Assembly (NCBI GenBank): GCA_900770345.1
Contig: CAAGKF010000294.1
Span: forward strand, 1-64,000
DNA length: 64,000 nt
Direction: 5' to 3'
DNA from: Lachnospiraceae bacterium
Lineage (GTDB): Bacteria > Bacillota > Clostridia > Lachnospirales > Lachnospiraceae
Under the pieces are notes generated by a model. That model did no database searches and was not told the DNA's origin. It worked only from the letters and a program-made list of their open reading frames with translations. Both the position numbers and the translations under genes were made by a program. Positions 30,753 to 39,542 of this stretch are shown here, in pieces (within the stretch, counting starts at the first letter, position 1; the number at the start of each line of letters is the position of its first letter).

Positions 30753-32888
30753 GTGGAAGATAATGCTACTATAAAAAAGAAGATCAACAGAGAGGCTCTT
30801 TTCTCGTCGGAGACGGAGGATTACCGTTTGCCGCTTGAGCCGGATCCGGATGAGGATGTGCTCCTGCGCATAAGGACAGCCAGGGATAATGCGGAGCATG
30901 TATATTATGTGGAAGACAAAGCCGAGGTGGAGATAGAAAAAGTATACTCGGATGAGCTCTTTGATTATTATGAATATGAGATAACTGTAGGTACGGATCA
31001 GGTTCTGTACCATTTTAAGATCGAATCGGGGGAGGACGTCTGTCTGTACAATCGTCTGGGCGCTTCCGACGACGATCAGAGCTGCTATGATTTTAAGATC
31101 ACTCCGGGTTTTCATACCCCGGACTGGGCCAAAGGCGCGGTCATGTACCAGATCTTTGTGGATCGGTTTTACAACGGGGATACATCCAATGATGTAATGT
31201 CGCGGGAATATGTGTATATCGGACGTCCGGTTCATCATGTGGATGACTGGGAGAAGAATCCTTCGACCATGGATGTAGGATGTTTTTACGGAGGAGATCT
31301 CCAGGGCGTATGGGACAAGCTGGATTATATAAAGAGTCTGAAGGTGGAGGCAATATACCTGAATCCTGTTTTTGTATCGCCTTCCAATCACAAATATGAC
31401 TGCCAGGACTATGAGCACATTGATCCTCATTTCGGAAAGATCGTCAAGGATGAGGGCCGTCTTGTGGAGCCGGATGCCAGAGATAATAAAAATGCGGAGC
31501 GTTATGTGGTGCGCAGCGCGTCCAGGGAGAACCTGGAGGCCAGCGATGCATTTTTTGCACAGTTTGTTCAGGAGGTTCACAAACGCGGGATGAAGGTGAT
31601 TCTGGACGGTGTGTTCAATCACTGCGGTTCCTTCAATAAGTGGCTGGATGCAGAGCAGATCTATGAGCGCTCCGGTGATTACGAGCCCGGCGCATATATA
31701 ACAAAGGACAGCCCTTATCACAGCTTTTTCCGATTCCATGACAACAGCGATAAAGCATGGCCGGAAAACGGGACATACGATGGATGGTGGGGCCATGATA
31801 CCCTTCCAAAGCTGAACTATGAAGGTTCTGAGAAGCTGGTGGAATATATATTGAATGTGGCCCGCAAATGGATATCACCGCCTTATTCTGTAGACGGCTG
31901 GCGTCTGGATGTGGCGGCGGATCTGGGACACACAGGAGAGTATAATCACGAGTTTTGGCGCAGGTTCCGCCAGGCTGTGAAAAAGATAAATCCGGATGTT
32001 CTGATCCTTGCGGAGCATTACGGTGACCCGTCAAGCTGGCTTGAAGGAGATCAGTGGGATTCCATTATGAATTATGACGCATTCATGGAGCCGGTAACCT
32101 GGTTCCTTACAGGTATGGAAAAACACAGTGACAGCTTCAACGGAAATCTGCTGGGAGACGGAAAGGTGTTTTTCAATTCCATGAAATATCATATGTGCCG
32201 GATGCAGACCAATACGCTGCTGACGGCCATGAATCAGCTTTCCAATCATGACCATTCCAGATTTCTGACCAGAACAAATCAGACGGTAGGGCGTATCGGT
32301 ACTGTAGGGCCGGATATGGCGGAGAAAAATGTAAAGCTCTGTGTTATGAGGGAGGCCATCGTGATACAGATGACCTGGCCGGGAGCGCCTACCTTTTATT
32401 ACGGTGATGAGGCCGGTGTCTGCGGATGGACTGATCCGGACAGCCGCAGGACTTATCCCTGGGGAAAGGAAAATCTGGAGCTGATTGAGTTCCATCGTTA
32501 TCTGACAGGCATCCACAAAAGGATACCGGTGTTCCGCAGGGGTTCTTTGAAGGAACTGACGGCAGGTCATCAGCAGATCGCCTTTGGACGTATGTTCGGA
32601 GAATATCAGGCTGTGACAGCCGTTTCCAACAGCCCGGAACCCCGCAAGATGGAGATTCCCGTATGGCAGCTGGGGATTACGGATGATATGATTCTGGGAC
32701 GGGCTATTTTGTCAGCTGAGGAGGGTTATAACGCCGGAATTATGCTGTATCGGGTAAAAAACGGCATGCTGAAGATCACCATGCCCCCCTACAGCGCTGC
32801 CGTATTTATTTCCCGCCCGGAGGATTTCTATCCTGTTGTGGATTCCAGGTTTGCTGAGGAAGGGGAAAAAGAGGTGTTTGTGAAGTAG
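30753..32888 (+). CDS. Glycoside hydrolase family 13 (neopullulanase/cyclomaltodextrinase-like)
   Basis: A 711-residue cytoplasmic alpha-glucan hydrolase with no signal peptide. The N-terminal ~125 residues form a beta-sandwich like the CBM34-type domain of maltogenic amylases. The catalytic barrel holds the GH13 regions: LDGVFNHCG (region I), GWRLDVAAD (nucleophile Asp), ILAEHYGD (acid/base Glu) and LSNHDHSRF (third Asp). A C-terminal beta domain follows. The likely substrates are maltodextrins, pullulan or cyclodextrins; the exact specificity cannot be read. The start is GTG, with GAGGAC upstream. It is a single-gene unit ending at a terminator. Confidence 0.9.
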   Translation: MEDNATIKKKINREALFSSETEDYRLPLEPDPDEDVLLRIRTARDNAEHVYYVEDKAEVEIEKVYSDELFDYYEYEITVGTDQVLYHFKIESGEDVCLYNRLGASDDDQSCYDFKITPGFHTPDWAKGAVMYQIFVDRFYNGDTSNDVMSREYVYIGRPVHHVDDWEKNPSTMDVGCFYGGDLQGVWDKLDYIKSLKVEAIYLNPVFVSPSNHKYDCQDYEHIDPHFGKIVKDEGRLVEPDARDNKNAERYVVRSASRENLEASDAFFAQFVQEVHKRGMKVILDGVFNHCGSFNKWLDAEQIYERSGDYEPGAYITKDSPYHSFFRFHDNSDKAWPENGTYDGWWGHDTLPKLNYEGSEKLVEYILNVARKWISPPYSVDGWRLDVAADLGHTGEYNHEFWRRFRQAVKKINPDVLILAEHYGDPSSWLEGDQWDSIMNYDAFMEPVTWFLTGMEKHSDSFNGNLLGDGKVFFNSMKYHMCRMQTNTLLTAMNQLSNHDHSRFLTRTNQTVGRIGTVGPDMAEKNVKLCVMREAIVIQMTWPGAPTFYYGDEAGVCGWTDPDSRRTYPWGKENLELIEFHRYLTGIHKRIPVFRRGSLKELTAGHQQIAFGRMFGEYQAVTAVSNSPEPRKMEIPVWQLGITDDMILGRAILSAEEGYNAGIMLYRVKNGMLKITMPPYSAAVFISRPEDFYPVVDSRFAEEGEKEVFVK

Positions 32889-32953
32889 ATCTGGAATGGC
32901 TGAAAAAAGAAGGCTATTTTCTTTCGTATAACTGGATTTCAGGGTAAAAATAT

Positions 32954-32998
32954 AGGAGCATCCTGAGGCCGGATAAAAGGCTTAAGGATGCTCCTGCA
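32954..32998 (+). terminator. Terminator after the GH13 gene
   Basis: AGGAGCATCCT (32954-32964) pairs with AGGATGCTCCT (32985-32995) and is followed by a short T-rich tract. Confidence 0.75.
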
Positions 32999-33016
32999 TT
33001 TTGCTAAATAAAAAAA

Positions 33017-33046
33017 TAAAAAAACTCCAGTCCATCGACTGAAGTT
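33017..33046 (-). terminator. Terminator of the tRNA-Tyr/Leu unit
   Basis: On the minus strand AACTTCAGTC and GACTGGAGTT form a stem with a GATG loop, followed by a run of Ts. Confidence 0.8.
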
Positions 33047-33051
33047 TTTCC

Positions 33052-33137
33052 TGCCGTAGACCGGAATCGAACCGGTACGGGTATCACTACCCACGGGATT
33101 TTAAGTCCCGGGCGTCTGCCAGTTCCGCCACTACGGC
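33052..33137 (-). tRNA. tRNA-Leu (TAA)
   Basis: An 86-base class II tRNA on the minus strand with acceptor stem GCCGTAG/CTACGGC, anticodon loop CTTAAAA (anticodon TAA) and a long variable arm. Four bases separate it from tRNA-Tyr, with which it is co-transcribed. Confidence 0.94.
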
Positions 33138-33141
33138 TGAA

Positions 33142-33223
33142 TGGGCGAAGGTGGATTCGAACCACCGAAGGCAGTGCCAGCAGATTTACAGTCTGTCCCC
33201 TTTGGCCACTCGGGAATTCGCCC
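33142..33223 (-). tRNA. tRNA-Tyr (GTA)
   Basis: An 82-base class II tRNA on the minus strand with acceptor stem GGGCGAA/TTCGCCC, anticodon GTA and a long variable arm. It is the first gene of a two-tRNA unit. Confidence 0.95.
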
Positions 33224-33249
33224 AAATAAATGCTTAACAAGCAGTCATA

Positions 33250-33278
33250 ATAATACCATAGACAACCAAAAAAATCAA
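33250..33278 (-). promoter_or_regulatory. Promoter of the tRNA-Tyr/Leu unit
   Basis: On the minus strand TTGATT (33273-33278) and TATTAT (33250-33255) are spaced 17 bases apart, 27 bases upstream of tRNA-Tyr. Confidence 0.7.
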
Positions 33279-33383
33279 GAGGTTTGGAGAGAATTTTGCT
33301 GACTTTTTCGTGGCTTCTTCGTGCTTTTCAGCAAAAGAAACGAGAGAATACAGAGTGAAAATATATTTTTTATGTGTTTATTG

Positions 33384-33431
33384 TGATACAATACCCTCAG
33401 TGGACAAGGGCAGGTATCCCTTTGCCCACTG
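33384..33431 (+). promoter_or_regulatory. Extended -10 promoter and leader hairpin of the barnase gene
   Basis: TGATACAAT (33384-33392) fits an extended -10 element. Starting about 6 bases later, CAGTGG-A-CAAGGG (33398-33410) pairs with CCCTTTG-C-CCACTG (33418-33431). The resulting hairpin would sit at the very 5' end of the mRNA, about 40 bases before the ribosome binding site. It has no T-run. Confidence 0.5.
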
Positions 33432-33471
33432 AAGGTAAAAGCAGTTAAAACATGAAAAGGAGAAAATTTAC

Positions 33472-34098
33472 ATGATGCGGTTAAAAAGAATTCTCGTCTG
33501 GCTGACAGTTACCTGTCTGATATTTGGTATGCTGGCCGGATGCGGGACGGGGCAGGCTGTTTCCGGCAGTACCTATGGAGCGGAGAGCAGGGCGGAAGAG
33601 CAGAAGCCGGCGGAGACCGGAAAGGCGGAGACCGGAAAGACGGAGACCGGAAAGACGGCGGAAAGCAGAGAGGAGACAGAAAGCGAAAAGACGTCAGAAC
33701 CGGAGAGTACGGAGGAAACAGAACGGGCATCGGAAGAAGAGGACAATTCCCTGACTGTAGATGAAGATGGCTCATACACGGATAAGGAGCGGGTAGCGCT
33801 GTATATCCACCTTTACGGTCAGCTCCCGAAAAATTTTATTACAAAGAAGGACGCGGAGAAGCTGGGCTGGGACAGCAAGGCCGGAAATCTGGATCAGGTG
33901 GCTCCGGGAATGAGTATCGGAGGGAGTCGATTCGGCAATTATGAGGGCATGCTTCCGGAGAAAAAAGGACGCAGATACTATGAGTGCGACATTGATTTTG
34001 ATGGTGGTTACCGGGGAGCAAAACGTCTGATCTATTCCGATGACGGTCTGATCTTTTATACGGAGGATCATTATAAAACGTTTGAACAGCTGTACTGA
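33472..34098 (+). CDS. Barnase-family ribonuclease lipoprotein
   Basis: A 208-residue predicted lipoprotein (signal peptide with lipobox LAGC, Cys24). A Glu/Thr/Lys-rich stalk (residues ~30-95) precedes a barnase domain of about 110 residues. The barnase catalytic residues are all identifiable: Lys in LPKNFITKKD, the general base Glu in YYECDIDF, two Arg in GGYRGAKRLIYS, and the general acid His in YTEDHYKTF. The conserved loop VAPGMSIGG is also present. Barnase cleaves RNA, and this form would be displayed on the outer face of the membrane. It lies 11 bases upstream of its barstar inhibitor. A 15-base repeat encodes part of the stalk. Confidence 0.92.
   Translation: MMRLKRILVWLTVTCLIFGMLAGCGTGQAVSGSTYGAESRAEEQKPAETGKAETGKTETGKTAESREETESEKTSEPESTEETERASEEEDNSLTVDEDGSYTDKERVALYIHLYGQLPKNFITKKDAEKLGWDSKAGNLDQVAPGMSIGGSRFGNYEGMLPEKKGRRYYECDIDFDGGYRGAKRLIYSDDGLIFYTEDHYKTFEQLY
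33610..33654 (+). repeat. 15-bp tandem repeat in the barnase stalk
   Basis: Three units of GCGGAGACCGGAAAG, the third with one change, encode repeated ETGKA/T residues in the low-complexity stalk. The repeats are in frame. Confidence 0.85.
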
Positions 34099-34109
34099 AA
34101 GGAGAGCAA

Positions 34110-34364
34110 ATGGAAAAGATTTTGTTGGATTTCCGGCAGATGCAGGAGCCGCGGCAGATGCAGGAGTATATGGAAAAAAGGTTTCAGTTTCCGGAGTATT
34201 ACGGCGGAAATCTGGATGCGCTTTATGATATGCTGACGGATATTACAGAGGAAACGTGTGTGGAAATCATTGGAATTTCTCATCCCTATTATGATAAGAT
34301 AAGGCGTGTTTTCTGCGATGCCGAGGAAAATAATCCTTATTTATCTGTTGCTTTTCGTGACTGA
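34110..34364 (+). CDS. Barstar-family ribonuclease inhibitor
   Basis: An 84-residue cytoplasmic inhibitor (barstar of Bacillus amyloliquefaciens has about 90). The barnase-binding helix is visible in FPEYYGGNLDALYDMLTD, including the Tyr, the acidic residue equivalent to Asp35, and the Asp equivalent to Asp39. AAGGAG precedes the ATG. Located 11 bases after the barnase gene, it protects the cell from RNase before export. It is the last gene of the pair. Confidence 0.92.
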   Translation: MEKILLDFRQMQEPRQMQEYMEKRFQFPEYYGGNLDALYDMLTDITEETCVEIIGISHPYYDKIRRVFCDAEENNPYLSVAFRD

Positions 34365-34432
34365 ATGTTATTCGTGAGAGTTCCCGCCTGAGCTGCAACG
34401 TATTTTCTCTGCTGTAAAAAAATGTTTTCTCA

Positions 34433-34461
34433 TGGACGAATGACCTTAGATATGGTATACT
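34433..34461 (+). promoter_or_regulatory. gdpP promoter
   Basis: TGGACG (34433-34438), a 17-base spacer and TATACT (34456-34461) preceded by TGG, giving an extended -10 element. It lies 48 bases upstream of gdpP. Confidence 0.6.
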
Positions 34462-34508
34462 AACTAAGATAGGCGTATTCCATTTTCGGATACGATGGGA
34501 GGCAGACT

Positions 34509-36557
34509 ATGAAAGATAAAGGAAGGATGCGGGGAACCTTCAGGGTGTACCTGCAATGGCCGTTGCTTTTATCGGTCCTGTTGATAATACTCACTGCCCT
34601 GGTAGGAGCGGTTTCTCTGAAGGCGGGTATTATTGTATCGGTATTTACAATTATTTATGTTGGAATTGCGCTGTGGCTTTATTTTTCCAGAAAAAGAGGG
34701 ATCCTTGCGGGGCTGGTTGCCTTTTCGGCCGCCTATGAGGAGAACCGGCAGAGCTTGATGGAGGAAATGCTGATTCCTTATGCCATAGCTGACAGGACAG
34801 GTCATTTTCTCTGGATGAACAGGCAGTTTGAGGCGGTTCTGGAAGAGGACAAGAATACAGCCAGGAATATTACGGCTATGTTTCCTGAGATCACCAGGGA
34901 AATGCTTTCTACAGGCGGAGAGGTGGTCAGTATTCACGGCGCTTTCTGCGGCAGGAAGTATCGTGTTGATCTGAAGGAAGTTTCTGCGGACAGCATAAAA
35001 AAGGCCGGGACGGAAAATGGACTGAATGGCGGAGATATGTTTATTGCGGCTGTCTATCTGATCGATGAGACCCAGACCTTAAAATATATGCAGCTGGTAA
35101 ACGATCAGAAGCTGGTGGCAGGACTGATCTACCTTGATAATTACGATGAGGCCCTGGAGAGCGTGGAGGAGGTACGCCGCTCCCTTTTGACCGCTCTGAT
35201 CGACCGTAAGATCAGCAAATATATTGCCGGCATGTGCGGCATTGTAAAAAAGATCGAGAAGGATAAGTATTTCTTCGTGATCAAGCAGCAGTATATGGCC
35301 AGGATCCAGGAGGAGAGGTTTTCTATTCTGGAGGATGTCAAGACGGTTAACATTGGAAATGATATGGCAGTTACCCTCAGTATTGGTATCGGCATGAACG
35401 GGGAAAGCTACAGCCAGAATTATGAGTATGCCAGAACCTCCATTGATATGGCTCTGGGCCGCGGCGGTGATCAGGCTGTGGTGAAGGATGCGGATAAGAT
35501 TCAGTATTACGGCGGCAAGGCTCAGCAGATGGAGAAGACAACCCGTGTGAAGGCACGTGTGAAGGCACATGCGCTGCGGGAACTGATGGAGAATAAGGAT
35601 CGTCTTCTGATTATGGGGCACAGGCTGGCGGACATTGATTCTTTTGGAGCGGCCATCGGTATTTACCGGATCGCAGTGTCCATGAACAAGAAAGCCAATA
35701 TCGTATTGAATGATGTGACCTCTTCCGTTCGTCCCATGCTGGACCGTTTTACAAACAGCGGAGATTATCCGGAGGATATGTTCCTGACAGGAGCGAGAGC
35801 TGCGGAACTGGCAGATTCCGGAACCATGCTGGTGGTAGTGGATGTGAACCGTCCGAGTATTACGGATGCTCCCGTACTGCTGAGAGCCATCAGGACAATC
35901 GTGGTCCTGGATCATCACAGAACCAGCAGCGAGATCATAGATAATGCGGTATTGTCCTATGTGGAGCCCTACGCGTCTTCAGCCTGTGAGATGGTTGCGG
36001 AGATCCTGCAGTATATTGCGGATGGTATTCGGGTAAAACCTGCGGAAGCAGATGCCATGTATGCCGGTATTGTTATTGACACACAGAATTTTACGAATCA
36101 GACAGGTGTCCGTACCTTTGAGGCGGCTGCGTTTTTAAGGAGAAGCGGTGCTGATATTACAAGGGTACGAAAGCTGTTCCGGGAAAATATGAAGGATTAT
36201 CAGGCAAAGGCTGAGGCGGTAAGGGCGGCTGAGGTTTATATGGATGCCTTTGCCATAAGCGTGTGTCCGGCAGAAGGACTGGACAGCCCTACGATCATAG
36301 GAGCCCAGGCGGCCAATGAGCTGCTGGAGATCAGAGGAATCAAGGCTTCTGTGGTGATGACAGAGTATAACGGTGTGATTTATTTCAGCGCCCGTTCCAT
36401 TGATGAGGTCAATGTTCAGGTGATGATGGAGAAGCTGGGAGGCGGAGGGCACCGCACCATTGCCGGCGCCCAGATGGAGCATGTTACCATTCCGGAAGCC
36501 AGGGAGCGCCTGAAAGAGGTCATACGGCAGATGATGGAGGAAGGCGAGGTCTCCTAG
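34509..36557 (+). CDS. gdpP: Cyclic-di-AMP phosphodiesterase GdpP
   Basis: A 682-residue membrane enzyme that degrades c-di-AMP to pApA, affecting potassium and wall homeostasis. Two membrane helices (about residues 16-60) precede a PAS-like domain, a degenerate GGDEF domain (GRGGDQAVVKD) and a DHH/DHHA1 phosphodiesterase. The DHH part shows LIMGHRLADIDSFGAA, VVVDVN, VVLDHHRTS and, near the end, GGGGHRTIAGA. The length is typical for GdpP. The block gdpP-rplI-dnaB is conserved in Firmicutes. GGGAGG lies about 9 bases before the ATG. Confidence 0.95.
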   Translation: MKDKGRMRGTFRVYLQWPLLLSVLLIILTALVGAVSLKAGIIVSVFTIIYVGIALWLYFSRKRGILAGLVAFSAAYEENRQSLMEEMLIPYAIADRTGHFLWMNRQFEAVLEEDKNTARNITAMFPEITREMLSTGGEVVSIHGAFCGRKYRVDLKEVSADSIKKAGTENGLNGGDMFIAAVYLIDETQTLKYMQLVNDQKLVAGLIYLDNYDEALESVEEVRRSLLTALIDRKISKYIAGMCGIVKKIEKDKYFFVIKQQYMARIQEERFSILEDVKTVNIGNDMAVTLSIGIGMNGESYSQNYEYARTSIDMALGRGGDQAVVKDADKIQYYGGKAQQMEKTTRVKARVKAHALRELMENKDRLLIMGHRLADIDSFGAAIGIYRIAVSMNKKANIVLNDVTSSVRPMLDRFTNSGDYPEDMFLTGARAAELADSGTMLVVVDVNRPSITDAPVLLRAIRTIVVLDHHRTSSEIIDNAVLSYVEPYASSACEMVAEILQYIADGIRVKPAEADAMYAGIVIDTQNFTNQTGVRTFEAAAFLRRSGADITRVRKLFRENMKDYQAKAEAVRAAEVYMDAFAISVCPAEGLDSPTIIGAQAANELLEIRGIKASVVMTEYNGVIYFSARSIDEVNVQVMMEKLGGGGHRTIAGAQMEHVTIPEARERLKEVIRQMMEEGEVS

Positions 36558-36652
36558 TACAGAGGCCGGCTGTCTGCGAAGCGCGATGCCGGTATTCCTC
36601 GCTGAGAAAAGGTTTTAACATGAATGTGCAGGACAGAAAGGAAGTATAGAAA

Positions 36653-37099
36653 ATGGAAATTGTATTACTGGAAGATGTAAAAGCACTGGGAAAGAAAGGC
36701 CAGATCGTTAAGGTAAATGATGGTTACGCGAGAAATTTTATTCTGCCCAAAAAGCTGGGTGTGGAGGCAACTCCCAAGAATCTGAATGATTTAAAGCTTC
36801 AGAAAGCCAACGATGCCAAAGTTGCTGCGGAGCAGCTGGCGGCAGCGAAGGAGATAGGAGAAAAGCTGGAAAAGTCTTCCGTTACCGTGTCCATCAAGGC
36901 CGGTGAGGGCGGAAGAGCCTTCGGTTCCGTATCTTCCAAAGAGATCGGGAAAGCGATTAAGGATCAGCTGAAGCTGGATGTGGACAAGAAGAAGATCATG
37001 TTAAATGATCCGATCAAGTCCATCGGAAGTTTTGAAGTGCCTGTGAAGCTCCACAAGGATGTTACGGCCAGGCTGGCTGTGAAAGTGGTAGAAGCTTAG
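36653..37099 (+). CDS. rplI: 50S ribosomal protein L9
   Basis: A 148-residue L9. The N-terminal rRNA-binding domain shows the signature GKKGQIVKVNDGYARNFILP. A long connecting helix rich in Ala, Lys and Glu leads to a C-terminal domain (RAFGSVSSKEIGKAI). AAAGGAAG precedes the ATG. It lies between gdpP and dnaB. Confidence 0.97.
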   Translation: MEIVLLEDVKALGKKGQIVKVNDGYARNFILPKKLGVEATPKNLNDLKLQKANDAKVAAEQLAAAKEIGEKLEKSSVTVSIKAGEGGRAFGSVSSKEIGKAIKDQLKLDVDKKKIMLNDPIKSIGSFEVPVKLHKDVTARLAVKVVEA

Positions 37100-37131
37100 A
37101 TGTTAACATTTTGAATACAGGAGAGGATTGT

Positions 37132-38481
37132 ATGGAAGAAGCCCTGCTGAAAAGGGTGCTTCCTCACAGTCTGGAAGCGGAACAGTCCGTCATAGGCGCT
37201 ATGCTGATGGACAGGGAGGCGGTAATCGCTGCATCGGAGATCATCACGGGCAGCGATTTTTATCAGCAGCAGTACGGTATCATGTTTGATGCCATGGTTG
37301 AGCTGTTTAATGAAGGGAAGCCGGTGGACTTGGTGACTCTTCAGGATCGCCTCAAGGAAAAGGATGTGCCGCCGGAGGTCAGCAGCCTGGATTTTGTCCG
37401 TGACATTATCACCATGGTGCCGACATCGGCCAATATCAAGTCATACGCTTCCATTGTCAGTGAGAAAGCGGTCTTAAGAAAACTTATTAAGACGACCGAA
37501 GAGATTGCCAATACCTGTTATGCAGGCAAGGAATCCCTGGAGACCATACTGGCAGAGACGGAGAAATCCGTGTTCAATCTGATCCAGAACAGGGGAGGCC
37601 AGGATTTTGTTCCTATTAAGCAGGTGGCCATCAATGTTTTGGAAAAGATCGAGGAGGCTTATAAAAATCAGGGAACGGTCACGGGCATTCCCTCCGGTTT
37701 TATCGATCTGGACTACAAGCTTTCCGGATTTCAGCCTTCTGATTTTATATTGATCGCTGCCCGCCCGTCCATGGGCAAGACGGCTTTTGTATTGAATGTG
37801 GTGGATTATGTGGCGGTGCGGAAGAATCTGCCCTGCATGATATTCAGTCTTGAGATGTCCAAGGAGCAGCTGGTAAACCGTATGCTTTCCATGGAGTCCA
37901 ATGTGGATTCTCAGAAGCTTCGGACCGGTACACTGACGGATTCCGACTGGGATGCGGTGGTGGAGGGAATCGGTGTGATCGGAAACTCCAAGCTGATTAT
38001 TGATGATACTCCCGGTATTTCCATTTCTGAGCTGCGTTCCAAATGCAGAAAAATGAAGCTGGAATATGGTCTGAGTATTGTTATTATCGATTATCTTCAG
38101 CTGATGAGCGGAAGCAAAAAGGGCGGAAACGACAACCGTCAGCAGGAAATCTCCGAGATTTCCCGATCCCTGAAGGCTCTGGCCAGAGAGCTTCATGCTC
38201 CCGTGATCGCTTTGTCTCAGCTGTCACGTGCCTGTGAGACCAGGACGGATCACAGGCCCATGCTTTCTGACCTTCGGGAGTCCGGGGCAATCGAGCAGGA
38301 TGCCGACGTGGTTATGTTCCTGTATCGTGACGATTATTACAACAAAGATACGGAACATCCAAATGAGGCGGAGGTTATTATCGCCAAGCAGCGTAACGGC
38401 CCGATCGGAACGGTGAATCTGATATGGAAGCCGGAGTTCACCAAGTTTGTGAATGCGGCGCGTCCTCAGGGCGGAAATTAA
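37132..38481 (+). CDS. dnaB: Replicative DNA helicase DnaB
   Basis: A 449-residue hexameric helicase (called DnaC in Bacillus). The N-terminal domain begins RVLPHSLEAEQSVIGAML. The RecA-like core has Walker A ARPSMGKTAF and Walker B region IVIIDYLQLM, followed by LSQLSRACETR. The ATG at 37132 with AGGAGAGG just upstream is preferred to a start 21 bases earlier. The length is normal. Confidence 0.96.
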   Translation: MEEALLKRVLPHSLEAEQSVIGAMLMDREAVIAASEIITGSDFYQQQYGIMFDAMVELFNEGKPVDLVTLQDRLKEKDVPPEVSSLDFVRDIITMVPTSANIKSYASIVSEKAVLRKLIKTTEEIANTCYAGKESLETILAETEKSVFNLIQNRGGQDFVPIKQVAINVLEKIEEAYKNQGTVTGIPSGFIDLDYKLSGFQPSDFILIAARPSMGKTAFVLNVVDYVAVRKNLPCMIFSLEMSKEQLVNRMLSMESNVDSQKLRTGTLTDSDWDAVVEGIGVIGNSKLIIDDTPGISISELRSKCRKMKLEYGLSIVIIDYLQLMSGSKKGGNDNRQQEISEISRSLKALARELHAPVIALSQLSRACETRTDHRPMLSDLRESGAIEQDADVVMFLYRDDYYNKDTEHPNEAEVIIAKQRNGPIGTVNLIWKPEFTKFVNAARPQGGN

Positions 38482-38610
38482 AAATTTTTCCGAGTCCTGA
38501 GCAGTTATAATTTTTCTAAGTGAGTCATAACAGCCATTCTCAACGCATACATTAATAGTAAGGCAGGACATGCCTGTCAGAGCGTTTATGAAATGAAGGA
38601 GAGAATGGCT

Positions 38611-39279
38611 ATGGATGAAGTACATTATCTGATATCGGATGCATCCAAAAAGGTTGATGTGGAGGCCCATGTATTAAGGTACTGGGAAGAGGAACTGGAA
38701 CTTGAGATTCCCCGTAACGAGATGGGACACCGTTATTATACGGATTTGCATATCCGCCTTTTTAAGCAGGTAAAAAGCCTGAAAGAGAAGGGCTATCAGC
38801 TGAAGGCGATCAAGCATGCACTGGAACAGGTCCTGGAAAAGGACGGAAAGGGACAGGCAGAGCTGTCGGATGAGATCCTGGAAAGGGATATGGATGCGGC
38901 TTTAAGGGAATTTAAGGAGGAGGATGCCGGCACCGGACTGGCTGCGGTGAAGGAGGAGGGGCTGTCTGCTGTTTCCATGGAAGAAAAGATGGCACAGTTT
39001 CAGCAGATCATGAATCTGATCATCGGCCGCGCTCTGGAGGTGAATAATGAGAAGCTGAGCCAGGACATAAGCAGTCTTGTGAACCAGAAAATGGGCAGAG
39101 AGCTGGAATTCCTTCTTCAGGCCTCAGACAAGAGGGAGGAGGAGCGTTTCCGGCAGCTGGATGAAGCTCTGCGGGCCTGTCAGAAGAACGGACAGGCAGA
39201 GGCTGCTGCCGCAAAGGTTCCTTTTTTTAAGCGGAAGAAATTTGGCCGGAGCGGAAAAAAGCTGCGGGATGGAAAGTAG
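38611..39279 (+). CDS. MerR-family transcriptional regulator
   Basis: A regulator of about 222 residues. The N-terminal MerR winged helix is seen in DVEAHVLRYWEEELELEIPR and GHRYYTDLHIRLFKQVKSLK. The rest is helical and acidic, with a coiled-coil region and a basic C-terminus (KRKKFGRSGKKLRDGK). There are no Cys residues of the metal-sensing type. The ATG at 38611 is spaced 9 bases from AAGGAG; two earlier in-frame ATGs are too close to it. The target genes are unknown. Confidence 0.82.
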   Translation: MDEVHYLISDASKKVDVEAHVLRYWEEELELEIPRNEMGHRYYTDLHIRLFKQVKSLKEKGYQLKAIKHALEQVLEKDGKGQAELSDEILERDMDAALREFKEEDAGTGLAAVKEEGLSAVSMEEKMAQFQQIMNLIIGRALEVNNEKLSQDISSLVNQKMGRELEFLLQASDKREEERFRQLDEALRACQKNGQAEAAAAKVPFFKRKKFGRSGKKLRDGK

Positions 39280-39323
39280 GCAGCCTGATGACAGGGCAGA
39301 AGATAAAGGAAGTGGAAAGGATA

Positions 39324-39384
39324 AAAGAGGGGTATTGCTCAGCGTATGGGATGAAATTTCGTATCCGGGGCAATACTCCTCTTT
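39324..39384 (+). terminator. Terminator-like hairpin after the MerR gene
   Basis: AAAGAGGGGTATTGC (39324-39338) pairs with GCAATACTCCTCTTT (39370-39384) around a 31-base apical region. A clear T-run is missing, so termination is likely but not certain. Confidence 0.6.
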
Positions 39385-39542
39385 GCGTTGAGCTTTCAAT
39401 TTTCTTAAGACCATAAAATCCATATCGCCATTTTAGAGGGAGTGTGTTAAAATGTCCACGTAGGCAATTCGACATAGAAAGGGGAAAAACGCCCCTCATA
39501 AGAGTAACGCAAGAAAGAATCACAAAAGAAAGGCAAATCTTC

